From: Candidatus Avelusimicrobium pecoris
Lineage (GTDB): Bacteria; Elusimicrobiota; Elusimicrobia; Elusimicrobiales; Elusimicrobiaceae
DNA: 34,009 nucleotides
Reading direction: 5' to 3'
Assembly: GCA_902761975.1 (NCBI GenBank)
Contig: CACWMG010000022.1
Span: 1 to 34,009 of the forward strand
Part shown: positions 6,878 to 14,828 of the stretch, one piece after another
How the letters are laid out: each line of letters opens with the position of its first letter
How positions within the stretch are numbered: the stretch's first letter is position 1
The notes under the pieces: model-generated
Told to the model about the DNA's origin: nothing
Database searches by the model: none
Seen by the model: only the letters and a program-made list of their open reading frames with translations
Position numbers and translations under genes: made by a program

Positions 6878-8974
6878 ATGTCCGCACCCATCAAAATCCA
6901 ATACTTAAAAGGTATCGGCCCCGCCAAGGCCAAACTGTTTGAACGGCTAGAAGTACAAACCGTGCAGGACCTATTGCACTATTACCCCCGCACGTACCAG
7001 GACCGCCGCCTGAATACCCCCCCTAACGAGTATAATTCGGACGCTCTCACCGTTTTTAAAGGCCGCGTGCTTAGCACCCAACAAATCCCGGCCAAAAGCG
7101 TGCTAATTTTTAAAGCTGTATTAGAGGACGAAAAAGGCGCTCATATTGAGTGTACCTGGTTTAAAAGACGTATGTACCGCGCGTTTCGCTTTGACCCGTT
7201 TGGACAGTTAAAAAAAGATTTCCACATTGGCACCGAAGTATGGGTAATTGGGCGCAAAAATGACCGCAGTGCCATGTTTGGCACGCAAATTACCGTAGAA
7301 GAATACTACGTAGCGGCGGACGTAATGACCCAATGGCACGCCGGGCGTTTAACCCCCATTTACGCGCTTACGGAAGGTCTTACCAATAAGCAATTCCGGC
7401 AATTTATGGTGGAGGCCTTGCAATCGGCCTCCTTGACGGATACACCCGAAATTCTCCCCCCCGCTCTTTTGCAAAAACGTAAATTGTTAAGTGCCCCGCA
7501 AGCCCTCAAAGCAATTCATTTCCCTAATTCCATGGCCGAACTGGATGTGGCCCGTACCCGCCTGGCGTATGAGGAGTTTTTGCTCCTAGCTACCGCCTGG
7601 GGGATCAAGCGCACCCAAACTAAAATTTTAGCCAAAGATTATAGCTATGAGGTTAAAAAAACACTCCTCACACCTTTTAAAAACCAACTGGGCTTTGAAT
7701 TTACAAACAGCCAAAAAAAGGTCATTAACGAAATCTTTGCCGATTTATTATCCCCCCGCCCTATGAACCGCTTACTGCAAGGGGATGTGGGCTCGGGCAA
7801 AACGGTAGTTGCCCTGTGTGCCATGCTACTGGCTGTGGAAAACGGTTACCAGGCTGCACTCATGGCCCCCACAGAAATTTTGGCCGAGCAACACTACCTC
7901 ACTTTTAAGCGCATTTTAAAAGACATCCCCGTTAACGTGGCTATTTTAACTTCCAGCACCAAGACCGCGCAAAAAAAGAAAATTTTGGCCGGCCTAGCCG
8001 ACGGCACGATTCAAATTTTAGTGGGTACCCACGCCGTTATTCAAGACAGTGTACAATTCCACAATCTGCGCCTGGCTGTAATTGACGAACAACACCGTTT
8101 TGGCGTTAAACAGCGCAGCAAACTTAAGGAAAAAACCGCCAAATTGGATTTACTGACTATGACGGCCACCCCCATTCCGCGCACCTTGGCCCTGGCTTTT
8201 TATGGCGATTTAGCCGTCTCTACGATTAGCGAACTTCCCCCCGGCCGCCAACCCATTATTACCGAAAGTGCCACCTCTAAACTGGCCTACGACCGCGTAC
8301 GCACTGAGGTAGAAAAAGGACGCCAAGCTTATATCGTATTTCCGATTATTGAAGAGAGTGAAAAAATTTCCGCCAAAGCGGTTACCGAGGAATTTGAAAA
8401 ACTTAAAAAAATATTCCCACAATTTAAGTTAGCGGTACTCCACGGTCAAATGACACAGGCCGAAAAAGAAAGCGTCATGGCGGATTTTGCCGCCCACAAG
8501 ACCGATATTTTAGTGGCTACCCCTGTGATAGAAGTGGGCATTGATGTTAAAAATGCTACTGTAATGGTTATTGAAAATGCCGAGCGTTTTGGCCTAGCCA
8601 GTTTGCACCAGTTACGCGGACGCGTGGGCCGCGGAGAACACGCCAGCTATTGTATTTTGGTTCCCCAACATGCGGGCAGTGTAGCCAAGGAGCGGGTGGA
8701 CATCATTTGTTCCACTCGCGACGGCTTTAAAATCGGCGAGCGCGATATGCAGTTACGCGGCCCTGGGGAAATTTTGGGCACACGCCAAAGTGGCGAGTTG
8801 GAATTTAAAGCGGGCGACATCTTTAAGGACCGCGATATCTTGTACTGGGCCATTGAAGACCGTGACGAGCTATTAAGCGCGGACCCGGGCCTTATAAAAC
8901 CCGAACACTCCCTTTTCCGTCTTAAACTGCAAGAACTCTACCAACAAAATTGGCATTTGATAGACCTCAGCTAA
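6878..8974 (+). CDS. recG: ATP-dependent DNA helicase RecG
   Basis: 698-residue superfamily 2 helicase that remodels stalled forks and branch-migrates Holliday junctions. The N-terminal wedge/OB domain (about 1-240) starts with the helix-hairpin-like KGIGPAKAKLFERL. The helicase core has Walker A GDVGSGKT (302-309), motif II DEQH (403-406) in VIDEQHRFG, motif III TMTATPIPRTLAL, motif V region ATPVIEVGIDV, and motif VI HQLRGRVGRG. The C-terminal part contains the family sequence RDGFKIGERDMQLRGPGEILGTRQSG. Length is typical. The ATG at 6878 lacks a ribosome binding site but follows a -10 box by six bases. Tandem DnaA boxes upstream hint at coupling to replication, an inference only. Confidence 0.97.
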   Translation: MSAPIKIQYLKGIGPAKAKLFERLEVQTVQDLLHYYPRTYQDRRLNTPPNEYNSDALTVFKGRVLSTQQIPAKSVLIFKAVLEDEKGAHIECTWFKRRMYRAFRFDPFGQLKKDFHIGTEVWVIGRKNDRSAMFGTQITVEEYYVAADVMTQWHAGRLTPIYALTEGLTNKQFRQFMVEALQSASLTDTPEILPPALLQKRKLLSAPQALKAIHFPNSMAELDVARTRLAYEEFLLLATAWGIKRTQTKILAKDYSYEVKKTLLTPFKNQLGFEFTNSQKKVINEIFADLLSPRPMNRLLQGDVGSGKTVVALCAMLLAVENGYQAALMAPTEILAEQHYLTFKRILKDIPVNVAILTSSTKTAQKKKILAGLADGTIQILVGTHAVIQDSVQFHNLRLAVIDEQHRFGVKQRSKLKEKTAKLDLLTMTATPIPRTLALAFYGDLAVSTISELPPGRQPIITESATSKLAYDRVRTEVEKGRQAYIVFPIIEESEKISAKAVTEEFEKLKKIFPQFKLAVLHGQMTQAEKESVMADFAAHKTDILVATPVIEVGIDVKNATVMVIENAERFGLASLHQLRGRVGRGEHASYCILVPQHAGSVAKERVDIICSTRDGFKIGERDMQLRGPGEILGTRQSGELEFKAGDIFKDRDILYWAIEDRDELLSADPGLIKPEHSLFRLKLQELYQQNWHLIDLS

Positions 8975-9002
8975 TCTTGCTCCACCCACACGCAAAAAGT
9001 GT

Positions 9003-9008
9003 TATAAT
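9003..9008 (+). promoter_or_regulatory. -10 box of the aquaporin gene
   Basis: TATAAT, 65 bases before the GTG start at 9074. A weak TTGCTC lies 20 bases upstream. The leader of about 60 bases contains a good ribosome binding site (AGGAG at 9062-9066). Confidence 0.55.
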
Positions 9009-9073
9009 ACATTTGTAACATCATTTTCCGTCGGACACATCATTATACCCGGCGGTCCAACAGGAGATACAAC

Positions 9074-9748
9074 GTGAAAAAATACGCTGCTGAATGTTTA
9101 GGTACATTTGTACTAACCCTGTTTGGGTGCGGTGCTGCCGCCCTAGCAGGGGAAGCGCTGGGCATGTTAGGGGTTGCCTTTGCGTTTGGTTTGTCTATCG
9201 TAGCTATGGCATACGTCATTGGCAACATTTCGGGCTGTCACATCAACCCCGCCGTTTCGTTAGGTGTGTGGATGAGCGGTAAAATGACCGATAAAGACTT
9301 TGCCTGGTACGTGGTTGCACAATGTCTAGGGGCTTTACTGGCCGCTTACGTACTGGCCGCTATTATCAATTCCTCCGATCTGGGGGGCATTGCACTAACC
9401 GGGTTAGGTGCTAACGGCTATGGCGAATATTCCGCCATTGGCTTAGAAGTGGGTGCCGCGCTCTTAGTAGAAATGATTTTAACCTGTGTATTTGTACTGA
9501 CCGTACTAGGCGTTACCGACAGCGCCAAAAACGCCACTATTGCCGGTTTAATTATCGGCTTGGCGCTTACGTTTGTACACATTTTGGGCATCCCGCTCAC
9601 GGGTACGTCTGTCAACCCGGCACGTAGCTTTGGGCCGGCCTTTGTATTAGGCGGCGAAGCCTGGAGCCAACTGTGGGTATTTATTGTAGGGCCTTTCTGC
9701 GGTGGCGGTTTGGCCGCGCTTATTTGGAAAAAATTAAAAGCCAAATAA
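9074..9748 (+). CDS. aqpZ: Aquaporin (AqpZ-type water channel)
   Basis: 224-residue inner-membrane MIP-family channel with six transmembrane segments and two half-helices. Both signature motifs are present: NPA in SGCHINPAVSLG and NPA in TSVNPARSFGPA. The Arg after the second NPA and a His in FVHILGIPLTGTSVNPARS line up with the water-selective filter of AqpZ, which favours water over glycerol. The start is GTG with AGGAG eight bases upstream. The gene has its own promoter and terminator, so it is monocistronic. It probably serves rapid osmotic adjustment. Confidence 0.95.
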   Translation: MKKYAAECLGTFVLTLFGCGAAALAGEALGMLGVAFAFGLSIVAMAYVIGNISGCHINPAVSLGVWMSGKMTDKDFAWYVVAQCLGALLAAYVLAAIINSSDLGGIALTGLGANGYGEYSAIGLEVGAALLVEMILTCVFVLTVLGVTDSAKNATIAGLIIGLALTFVHILGIPLTGTSVNPARSFGPAFVLGGEAWSQLWVFIVGPFCGGGLAALIWKKLKAK

Positions 9749-9765
9749 ACCGTCTATTTACCATG

Positions 9766-9797
9766 CACCCTCACGCAAGTGAGGGTGTTATTTTTTA
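9766..9797 (+). terminator. Intrinsic terminator of the aquaporin gene
   Basis: Perfect 9-bp stem CACCCTCAC (9766-9774) / GTGAGGGTG (9779-9787) with a GCAA tetraloop, followed by TTATTTTTT. The stem also directly follows the stop codon of the convergent HAD gene, whose transcript would form the same hairpin but without a U-run. Confidence 0.9.
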
Positions 9798-10759
9798 TAC
9801 ACATTTTTGCCTTGGTAGGAAAGTACGTAATAAGTAGCGGCTTGCTCTTTGGCTGTTCGTTCAGCCGCTGAATGGGCCTCTTCAATAGCCGCCGTAGGGA
9901 ACCCGGCCCGGTGAGCTGTTTGCAAGGCGTGCAACGCATCTTCGGCCACCAGTGTACGGGCTTTTCCAGTACCCAAGCGGCGCAGGGCCTCCTCGTACAC
10001 CTTTGGGGAAGATTTTCCCACCCCCACTTCGTCACACGTAATAATAAATTCAAAATAGTCCCGCAGTCCCAACCGACGTAAGGACCGTTCGGCCAATTCC
10101 CGGTCTGAAGCGGTAGCCACGGCCATTTTCACGCCTTGCGCTTTGAGCCGCGCTAATGTTTGCGACACACCCGGCATGGGCAAAATATCTTCATAATAAT
10201 GCTGGCGAATAGGACGCAACGTAAGAGCTAAAATTTCCTCCGGGCTTTGGGATAACTGGTAACGGGCTTTAATTAACTTTGCACCATCTAATAAACTCAG
10301 TGGCACCAGTTCATCATCCAACGTGTCCGGCGGCTCAAAACCTTGGCTACGCACAAAGTTACTGCCGCTATGTTCCCAGGCTCCTAACGAGTCTAATAAA
10401 GTACCGTCTAAATCAAAAATAACGGCATCTATTTCTTGCTTCCCCGGAAATGCCTGTAACACGGGACGAGGATACTGTAAAGTACGCAGGGCCACTCCAC
10501 GCACAAAGGGATACTCAATTCCACTTAAACAAGGTGCGGGCATTTGTATGGGTTTGTTCCCAAGCATTTTGGGAATATTATTCAAAATAGGGCAAGGCAC
10601 ACCGCAATATTTACAACGGACAAGCTGTAAATTCTTTGAGGGTGTTTTAATGGAAGATTTTAACACCGGACGAATATATTTAGGACTCTGGGCCTCACAA
10701 GGGCACGCCAAAAAAACGCCACACAAGAGGGAAAGTAAAATAGACAAAAAAAGCTCCAT
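9788..10759 (-). CDS. Exported HAD-superfamily hydrolase with a Cys-containing N-terminal extension
   Basis: 323 residues. Residues 1-24 look like a Sec signal peptide (ELFLSILLSLLCGVFLACPCEA). Residues 25-108 are a region with no recognised domain and a C-x2-C-x3-C cluster (CKYCGVPC). A complete HAD phosphatase/phosphoglucomutase-like domain starts near 109: motif I DLDGTLLDS (D116 nucleophile, D118 acid), motif II ATASD, motif III Lys in KSSPKVYEEALRR, motif IV EDALHALQTAHRAG. Most relatives of this subfamily are cytoplasmic and lack a signal, so periplasmic export is unusual. The start codon is supported by a TACAAT box six bases upstream (leaderless mRNA) and no other start gives a signal peptide. 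Substrate unknown. Confidence 0.8.
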   Translation of the reverse strand: MELFLSILLSLLCGVFLACPCEAQSPKYIRPVLKSSIKTPSKNLQLVRCKYCGVPCPILNNIPKMLGNKPIQMPAPCLSGIEYPFVRGVALRTLQYPRPVLQAFPGKQEIDAVIFDLDGTLLDSLGAWEHSGSNFVRSQGFEPPDTLDDELVPLSLLDGAKLIKARYQLSQSPEEILALTLRPIRQHYYEDILPMPGVSQTLARLKAQGVKMAVATASDRELAERSLRRLGLRDYFEFIITCDEVGVGKSSPKVYEEALRRLGTGKARTLVAEDALHALQTAHRAGFPTAAIEEAHSAAERTAKEQAATYYVLSYQGKNVYKK

Positions 10760-10765
10760 ATTTGT

Positions 10766-10771
10766 ATTGTA
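10766..10771 (-). promoter_or_regulatory. -10 box of the leaderless HAD-hydrolase mRNA
   Basis: On the minus strand TACAAT is followed by six bases and the ATG at 10757-10759, with no ribosome binding site. It is divergent from the equally arranged promoter of the gene at 10824; the two start codons are only 64 bases apart. Confidence 0.5.
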
Positions 10772-10811
10772 TCATATCTTCCGTCGGTCCATCTAGCTCT
10801 TTACAAAAAAG

Positions 10812-10817
10812 TATAAT
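10812..10817 (+). promoter_or_regulatory. -10 box of the leaderless alpha/beta-hydrolase mRNA
   Basis: TATAAT, six bases, ATG at 10824; no Shine-Dalgarno sequence between them. Same geometry as at 1713, 10766 (minus strand) and 30110. Confidence 0.6.
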
Positions 10818-10823
10818 ATAAGT

Positions 10824-11627
10824 ATGGGGTATATAGGATTATTTTTAACAATCGCCGCCGTGTGGTATATTTTATCCCGCGTGGGAGCGCATATTGTTTT
10901 TCGCCCACAGAAAAAGCGCTGGCCGCTTAAATTACCCTTTCAAAACGTCCATATCGGCCCGCTAACAGGCATTTACCTACCTGCCCAGGGGCAACAACAG
11001 CCCACCCTACTATTTTTCCATGGCCGGGGCGGAAATGTATCCCATTTTGAAAATTTTGCGCAAGCCTATGCCCCGCTAGGGTATGGAGTATTGGCATTTG
11101 ATTACCGCGGTTTTGGCTTATCCAAGGGCACACCTAACCAAAAACACCTAGAACAAGACGCGGTGTCCGCCGTTACGTACGCCTTAGAAAATTTACATCT
11201 GTTGCCGCAACGGCTGGTTATTTACGGTCATTCCCTAGGGAATGCGCCCGCCTTATTTGCCGCCCTCTATTTCAAAGACACCCCTTTCAAGGCCCTTATT
11301 TTGCAAAGCCCCTTTTTAAGCACGCCCGATATGGCCGCCAGTTGGGCCTGTGGCACGTACGCGTCCCATACGTGGAAATACCGGCTGATTCGCGCACTTG
11401 TAACCCCGTTTTTATGGCCAAACCGCTTTGATAATACGCGCCTCTGTGCCGGGCTGACGATACCGGTGCTGTTGTGTTCCAGCAAAGCCGACCAAACACT
11501 TCCCTGGGCGCAAAGTGCTAAGTTAGCAGACGCAATTTCGCACGTACAACGCTTTTTATCCCCTACAGGCGGACATGATGAATTTGCCTGGGCCGCCACC
11601 GCCGTGGATAATTTTTTAAAACAGTAA
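10824..11627 (+). CDS. Membrane-anchored alpha/beta hydrolase (BEM46/ABHD17-like)
   Basis: 267 residues. The N-terminal hydrophobic helix at 2-24 (GYIGLFLTIAAVWYILSRVG) probably anchors it in the inner membrane. The hydrolase fold shows the oxyanion-loop motif FFHGRGGN, the DYRGFGLSKG strand-turn, the nucleophile elbow GHSLGN (Ser), the acidic residue in SSKADQTLP, and the catalytic His in GGHDEFAW. Such proteins are esterases, thioesterases or lipases; the substrate cannot be read from sequence. Transcription is probably leaderless. A hairpin terminator follows. Divergent from the exported HAD hydrolase, so the two may share regulation. Confidence 0.88.
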   Translation: MGYIGLFLTIAAVWYILSRVGAHIVFRPQKKRWPLKLPFQNVHIGPLTGIYLPAQGQQQPTLLFFHGRGGNVSHFENFAQAYAPLGYGVLAFDYRGFGLSKGTPNQKHLEQDAVSAVTYALENLHLLPQRLVIYGHSLGNAPALFAALYFKDTPFKALILQSPFLSTPDMAASWACGTYASHTWKYRLIRALVTPFLWPNRFDNTRLCAGLTIPVLLCSSKADQTLPWAQSAKLADAISHVQRFLSPTGGHDEFAWAATAVDNFLKQ

Positions 11628-11646
11628 GGCTCCCACAATGGGAGCC
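11628..11646. terminator. Hairpin between the alpha/beta hydrolase and tRNA-Ser
   Basis: GGCTCCCA (11628-11635) pairs with TGGGAGCC (11639-11646) around CAA, directly after the hydrolase stop codon. The following plus-strand bases CTTAAAAT are weak as a U-run. On the minus strand the hairpin is followed by TTACTGTTTT and could end the tRNA transcript. Confidence 0.6.
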
Positions 11647-11658
11647 CTTAAAATACAA

Positions 11659-11743
11659 CGGAGAGGGAGGGATTTGAACCCTCGAAACCTTGCGGTTTAC
11701 AGGTTTTCGAGACCTGCTGTTTCAACCACTCACACACCTCTCC
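11659..11743 (-). tRNA. tRNA-Ser (anticodon CGA)
   Basis: The 85-base minus-strand sequence folds as a type II tRNA. The acceptor stem is GGAGAGG/CCTCTCC with discriminator G, and the D-arm contains GAGTGGTTGAAAC. The anticodon stem CAGGT/ACCTG holds the loop CTCGAAA (anticodon CGA, reading UCG). A long variable arm (CCGCAAGG-type hairpin) is present, and the T-arm is GAGGG-TTCAAAT-CCCTC. The 3' CCA is not encoded. This sequence accounts for the artefactual reading RGRDLNPRN on the other strand. Confidence 0.96.
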
Positions 11744-11785
11744 AATTCTACTTTTACCGAGTGGCGGGCGCAAGTAGCTTGTCTT

Positions 11786-11791
11786 ATTATA
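11786..11791 (-). promoter_or_regulatory. -10 box of tRNA-Ser
   Basis: TATAAT on the minus strand, about 43 bases before the mature tRNA 5' end, so a 5' leader of about 36 bases would be removed by RNase P. The -35 region is weak. Confidence 0.5.
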
Positions 11792-11821
11792 CTAAACTTT
11801 CGCCGAGCTTGAAAAGAGAAA

Positions 11822-11841
11822 AGCCCCCATTTCTGGGGGCT
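11822..11841 (-). terminator. Intrinsic terminator of the pilus operon
   Basis: AGCCCCC (11822-11828) pairs with GGGGGCT (11835-11841). On the minus strand the stem is followed by TTTCTCTTTTC, 20 bases after the stop codon of the metallopeptidase gene. The plus-strand side also has TTTTT, so it can work in both directions. Confidence 0.85.
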
Positions 11842-11860
11842 TTTTGCGTTGATAAATCTA

Positions 11861-13351
11861 TTACTTGTGTAGCCACTTCCAAAAATTATCTTCAAATGCG
11901 GCAATGTTGCTGTAGCGGTACGCCCGGCCTAGCGCCTTTTCTACAGAATACGGCTCATACACTTGTTTACCGCGGGAGTCTTTTACTAAAAAACCCGTGG
12001 ACGGGTTGCGCACGGCCTCGCCCTGGGCCACTAAGCGCGTAAATTGCTCAAATTGCATCCGGTTAGACGGGCTCATCCCCCCCGCCGGATTAAGCAAAAA
12101 GCGCACCATTAAATAGGCTTGCAAATACCAATTTTGTACCCGGTCTTTGCCTTCAGCAGTTTCCAGGGACCCCTCTTGCATAAAATCTTCAAACGGCACT
12201 AAACGTACCGATTTCCCGCGCCGCGGACCTACCCGAGTGCCCCGTTGAGAAATGGGCGTAAAGGGCTTAGGCTCAAACGAGCCAAACATCCGGCTAGAGC
12301 TAAAATTGGCAGGCAGTGTGCTAGGGTCACGTTCAAAGCGCAAGGTTTGATAGTCGTGATTCCACGGCCCCCCCTTACCACCAAACATTTGGTCTTCCAC
12401 TAATACGGCAAGTCCCTCATCTAGCCACGTGGGCGTCATAATGCGCCCCGTGTTGTGCTTATCAAAAAATTGTTGCGTAAAAATATGGGTAAGTTCATGC
12501 GCAAAAGTTTCTTTTAGTTCTTGCGTTTTTCCAGGCTCATCATATACCACAATTTCCCCGCGGGTGGGATACGCCACCGCACGTGTCCAGGCCTTAGCGT
12601 CCGGCTCGTAGCGCAAGTAAGAATTATGGTCCTGATACACAAATACGCGCACCCGGCCGGACATCATCCACGGAATAAACCGTCTCAGCGTATCATAGGC
12701 CGTTTCAAACGTCATAGCCATATTGGCCGAACCAATGGACCCATTGGGCTTTTGTGTGTAAATATCAAAGTGCGTACTTTTAGACGGGATCCACGTTACC
12801 CCCGGGCGAAAGGCGTTTGGGTTAAATGCTTTTTTAGCGGAAGGCACTTTAGAGGGTCTGTTTTTAGCCGCCGAAGGTGGAATCGTACGGTCGGTTTGTG
12901 CCTCTTGTTTAGATTTTTCCAGCATTTTTACCGCATACTCTAGTTCGGCATCTGCGGCATCTTCTTCTTCCGTATTTTCCACCGGCTCTTGCGGTGCAGT
13001 TTCTTCAGGCTCCTCTTTTGGGCGCGGTTGTGCCGGTTTTTTAGGGGCCACGGTCGTTTGCACGGTGGTAGTGGAACCACCAATGGTTAACGGCATATCT
13101 AGCGTGTTTTGCGCGGCAGACACCGCCGATTTAGCTGGGGTAGAAACTGCGGCTCTAGGCACTTTGGGAACCCGGGGCGCCTTTTTAGCGGAGGGAACCG
13201 CAAACGGAGAATTATTTTTAGTAGCTTGTTTAAGTAAATCTACCGAGGAAGACGGAGCCGCCACCGTAGAGGGAACTTCAATATCCGCACTAGCAGCTTG
13301 GCCCCAACTTAAAACGGGTAAAAATAGTAAAAAACCAACTAGGTAGCGCAT
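11861..13351 (-). CDS. Secreted zinc metallopeptidase (peptidase MA-like), last gene of the pilus operon
   Basis: 496 residues. A signal peptide lies at 1-18 (MRYLVGFLLFLPVLSWGQA). Residues 20-180 are a long Pro/Ala/Lys/Glu-rich low-complexity linker with an acidic patch. The catalytic domain covers about 190-496. The zinc-binding motif is HELTH (285-289) in KETFAHELTHIFTQQFF, and the third ligand is probably the Glu of WLDEGLAVLVED (about 312), a gluzincin arrangement typical of the peptidase MA-like group. It starts eight bases after the preceding minor-pilin gene, with a GGGGG ribosome binding site, so it belongs to the operon. It could be a substrate exported by the machine or a periplasmic processing protease; the sequence does not decide. 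Confidence 0.82.
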   Translation of the reverse strand: MRYLVGFLLFLPVLSWGQAASADIEVPSTVAAPSSSVDLLKQATKNNSPFAVPSAKKAPRVPKVPRAAVSTPAKSAVSAAQNTLDMPLTIGGSTTTVQTTVAPKKPAQPRPKEEPEETAPQEPVENTEEEDAADAELEYAVKMLEKSKQEAQTDRTIPPSAAKNRPSKVPSAKKAFNPNAFRPGVTWIPSKSTHFDIYTQKPNGSIGSANMAMTFETAYDTLRRFIPWMMSGRVRVFVYQDHNSYLRYEPDAKAWTRAVAYPTRGEIVVYDEPGKTQELKETFAHELTHIFTQQFFDKHNTGRIMTPTWLDEGLAVLVEDQMFGGKGGPWNHDYQTLRFERDPSTLPANFSSSRMFGSFEPKPFTPISQRGTRVGPRRGKSVRLVPFEDFMQEGSLETAEGKDRVQNWYLQAYLMVRFLLNPAGGMSPSNRMQFEQFTRLVAQGEAVRNPSTGFLVKDSRGKQVYEPYSVEKALGRAYRYSNIAAFEDNFWKWLHK

Positions 13352-13359
13352 GATGCCCC

Positions 13360-13809
13360 CTATAAATCAACCCCGTTTGGGATTACATACTCAATTTGAC
13401 AATTACCACCACTGCCCGAAATGACAGCATACACATTAGCAGTGTTACTATTTCCACCGATAATACTACCACAATTATATACTAAATTTCTATTGAAAGA
13501 CTTTCCATTAAAATCAAACATATCCGTGAGACAGTCGGCCTCCCTGTCTGCAGTAGGGTCACACATCTGGCACTGGCTCAAATCACGCGCATACGCCTCA
13601 GGTGTTTTGGAAGCCCAAAACATATTTACTTGTGCCATGCACGATTCAATCATCTTTTGCGCGGTGATTTGATGACGCACCTGCTTAGAAGCCACCGAGC
13701 GAGAGAGCGTCACGCGCAAAATCATGGTAGCCATCCCGGCTAAAATAGCCGATAAAATAAGCACTTGTAGCAAAGCGGCTCCGCGGTTGTTTTGTTTTTT
13801 AAAATTCAT
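13360..13809 (-). CDS. PilX/GspK-like minor pilin without Glu5
   Basis: 149 residues. The leader MNFKKQNNRG is followed by AALLQVLILSAILAGMATMILR, a pilin-type hydrophobic helix after a Gly cleavage point. The fifth mature residue is Gln instead of Glu. Loss of Glu5 is known for the tip subunits GspK and some PilX proteins, which start the fibre. The Cys-rich globular part includes SCMAQ, QCQMC, DCLTD, YNCGS and NCQIE. The protein is short compared with GspK (about 300 residues), so PilX-like is the better guess. Ribosome binding site AAGGAG; five bases separate it from the preceding PilW-like gene. Confidence 0.75.
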   Translation of the reverse strand: MNFKKQNNRGAALLQVLILSAILAGMATMILRVTLSRSVASKQVRHQITAQKMIESCMAQVNMFWASKTPEAYARDLSQCQMCDPTADREADCLTDMFDFNGKSFNRNLVYNCGSIIGGNSNTANVYAVISGSGGNCQIEYVIPNGVDL

Positions 13810-13814
13810 CTTAT

Positions 13815-14300
13815 TTACTCCTTAATTGCTACGCCGTGCGGCAACATAAAAGTTTCTTCCATCACTTCCATTACCGGCGGCTCGCTATTCACCCCTAACA
13901 CCAAACGTATTTTTAAGATGGAATTAAACCCGGCGCCTCCATAGACGAACTCACACTTCGCTTTGCGAACCTGTCCTAACCAAACTTCACTGCCTCGACT
14001 AATACTTGACCCATCAAAAGTATATGTAACGTTGACAAGTGCGGAATCCGGTTCTATTTGCTTTGTCTGCGTCAGCGTCCAGGCGTTCCCGTTGCAAGTA
14101 ACGTTAGAAGATTGGTGTACATCCTGGCGCAATTGCCGCATTGCAATAGATGCCTGATTACGCAACGTCATCCGGGTACGCCCTACGTTGCTTTCCCGCA
14201 CGGCAGTCCCCGTAAGAGCGGCTAACGCCACCCCTACTAGCCCCACAATCATAACTGCCAATAAAACTTCCGTTAACGTAAAACCTTTGTTATTGTTCAT
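13815..14300 (-). CDS. PilW/GspJ-like minor pilin
   Basis: 161 residues beginning MNNNKGFTLTEVLLAVMIVGLVGVALAAL, with a Gly|Phe cleavage site and Glu at +5. The following segment (NQASIAMRQLRQDVHQSSNV) resembles the GspJ/PilW family, where the motif RxLRxDxxxA follows the helix. The start overlaps the stop of the preceding PilV-like gene by four bases (ATGA), indicating translational coupling. Part of the minor-pilin priming complex expected to start fibre assembly. Confidence 0.82.
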   Translation of the reverse strand: MNNNKGFTLTEVLLAVMIVGLVGVALAALTGTAVRESNVGRTRMTLRNQASIAMRQLRQDVHQSSNVTCNGNAWTLTQTKQIEPDSALVNVTYTFDGSSISRGSEVWLGQVRKAKCEFVYGGAGFNSILKIRLVLGVNSEPPVMEVMEETFMLPHGVAIKE

Positions 14301-14818
14301 AACTCATACCCATTACAAGAAATTGTAAATGTAATTTTATAGCCATTAAGATTTACATCCGGCTCCTTGGAAGCATCCGCCAATTTATTCTCGTGGATGT
14401 TACTACTTGCTATCGTATAAGAAAATTCCGAATTGCTCCGGTCACACACCGGTGGCAACAAACATCCAACATAATGTGTGCCACTGGCAAGCGGGGTTCT
14501 ATCCGCCGGGTAAATTTTGTCTCCTGCATTACTGGTACATCCCCCGTTGCTTATGTTTCCACAGGGGCCACAAACCAAACCGTCCGGTAAATGTGTATTT
14601 GCAAATTCATTTTGTTGCGCATGGATATATACTTTTAGTAAATCCCCCGCTTTTTCAACAGCATAAGTCATTTCTTCGCGGATATCCGGCACCGAGGACT
14701 GCCGGGAAGCCGAGAGCAACACACCAAACGCCCCCGCCGTTATCAACGCCAAAAGGCCCAAAGCGATTACGCCCTCTAGTACCGTTACACCCGCCCTATT
14801 TTTAAGTAATTGTCTCAT
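14297..14818 (-). CDS. PilV/GspI-like minor pilin
   Basis: 173 residues from the ATG at 14816-14818, chosen because AAGGAAG lies nine bases upstream; an in-frame ATG eight codons earlier would overlap the preceding gene. It starts MRQLLKNRAG|VTVLEGVIALGLLALITAGAFG, with Gly before the cleavage point and Glu at +5. The V-L-E pattern is typical of GspI/PilV. Four clustered Cys (VCGPCGN, GCTSN) plus a C-terminal pair (CLLPPVC) suggest disulfides. Overlaps the next gene by four bases. Confidence 0.8.
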   Translation of the reverse strand: MRQLLKNRAGVTVLEGVIALGLLALITAGAFGVLLSASRQSSVPDIREEMTYAVEKAGDLLKVYIHAQQNEFANTHLPDGLVCGPCGNISNGGCTSNAGDKIYPADRTPLASGTHYVGCLLPPVCDRSNSEFSYTIASSNIHENKLADASKEPDVNLNGYKITFTISCNGYEL

Positions 14819-14828
14819 AGTTACTTCC

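Noticed and set aside
11638-12042. 134-codon open reading frame starting MGALKIQRRGRDLNPRN on the plus strand
   Set aside because: It is the antisense reading of tRNA-Ser and of the metallopeptidase gene; RGRDLNPRN-type peptides are a known artefact of tRNA genes.
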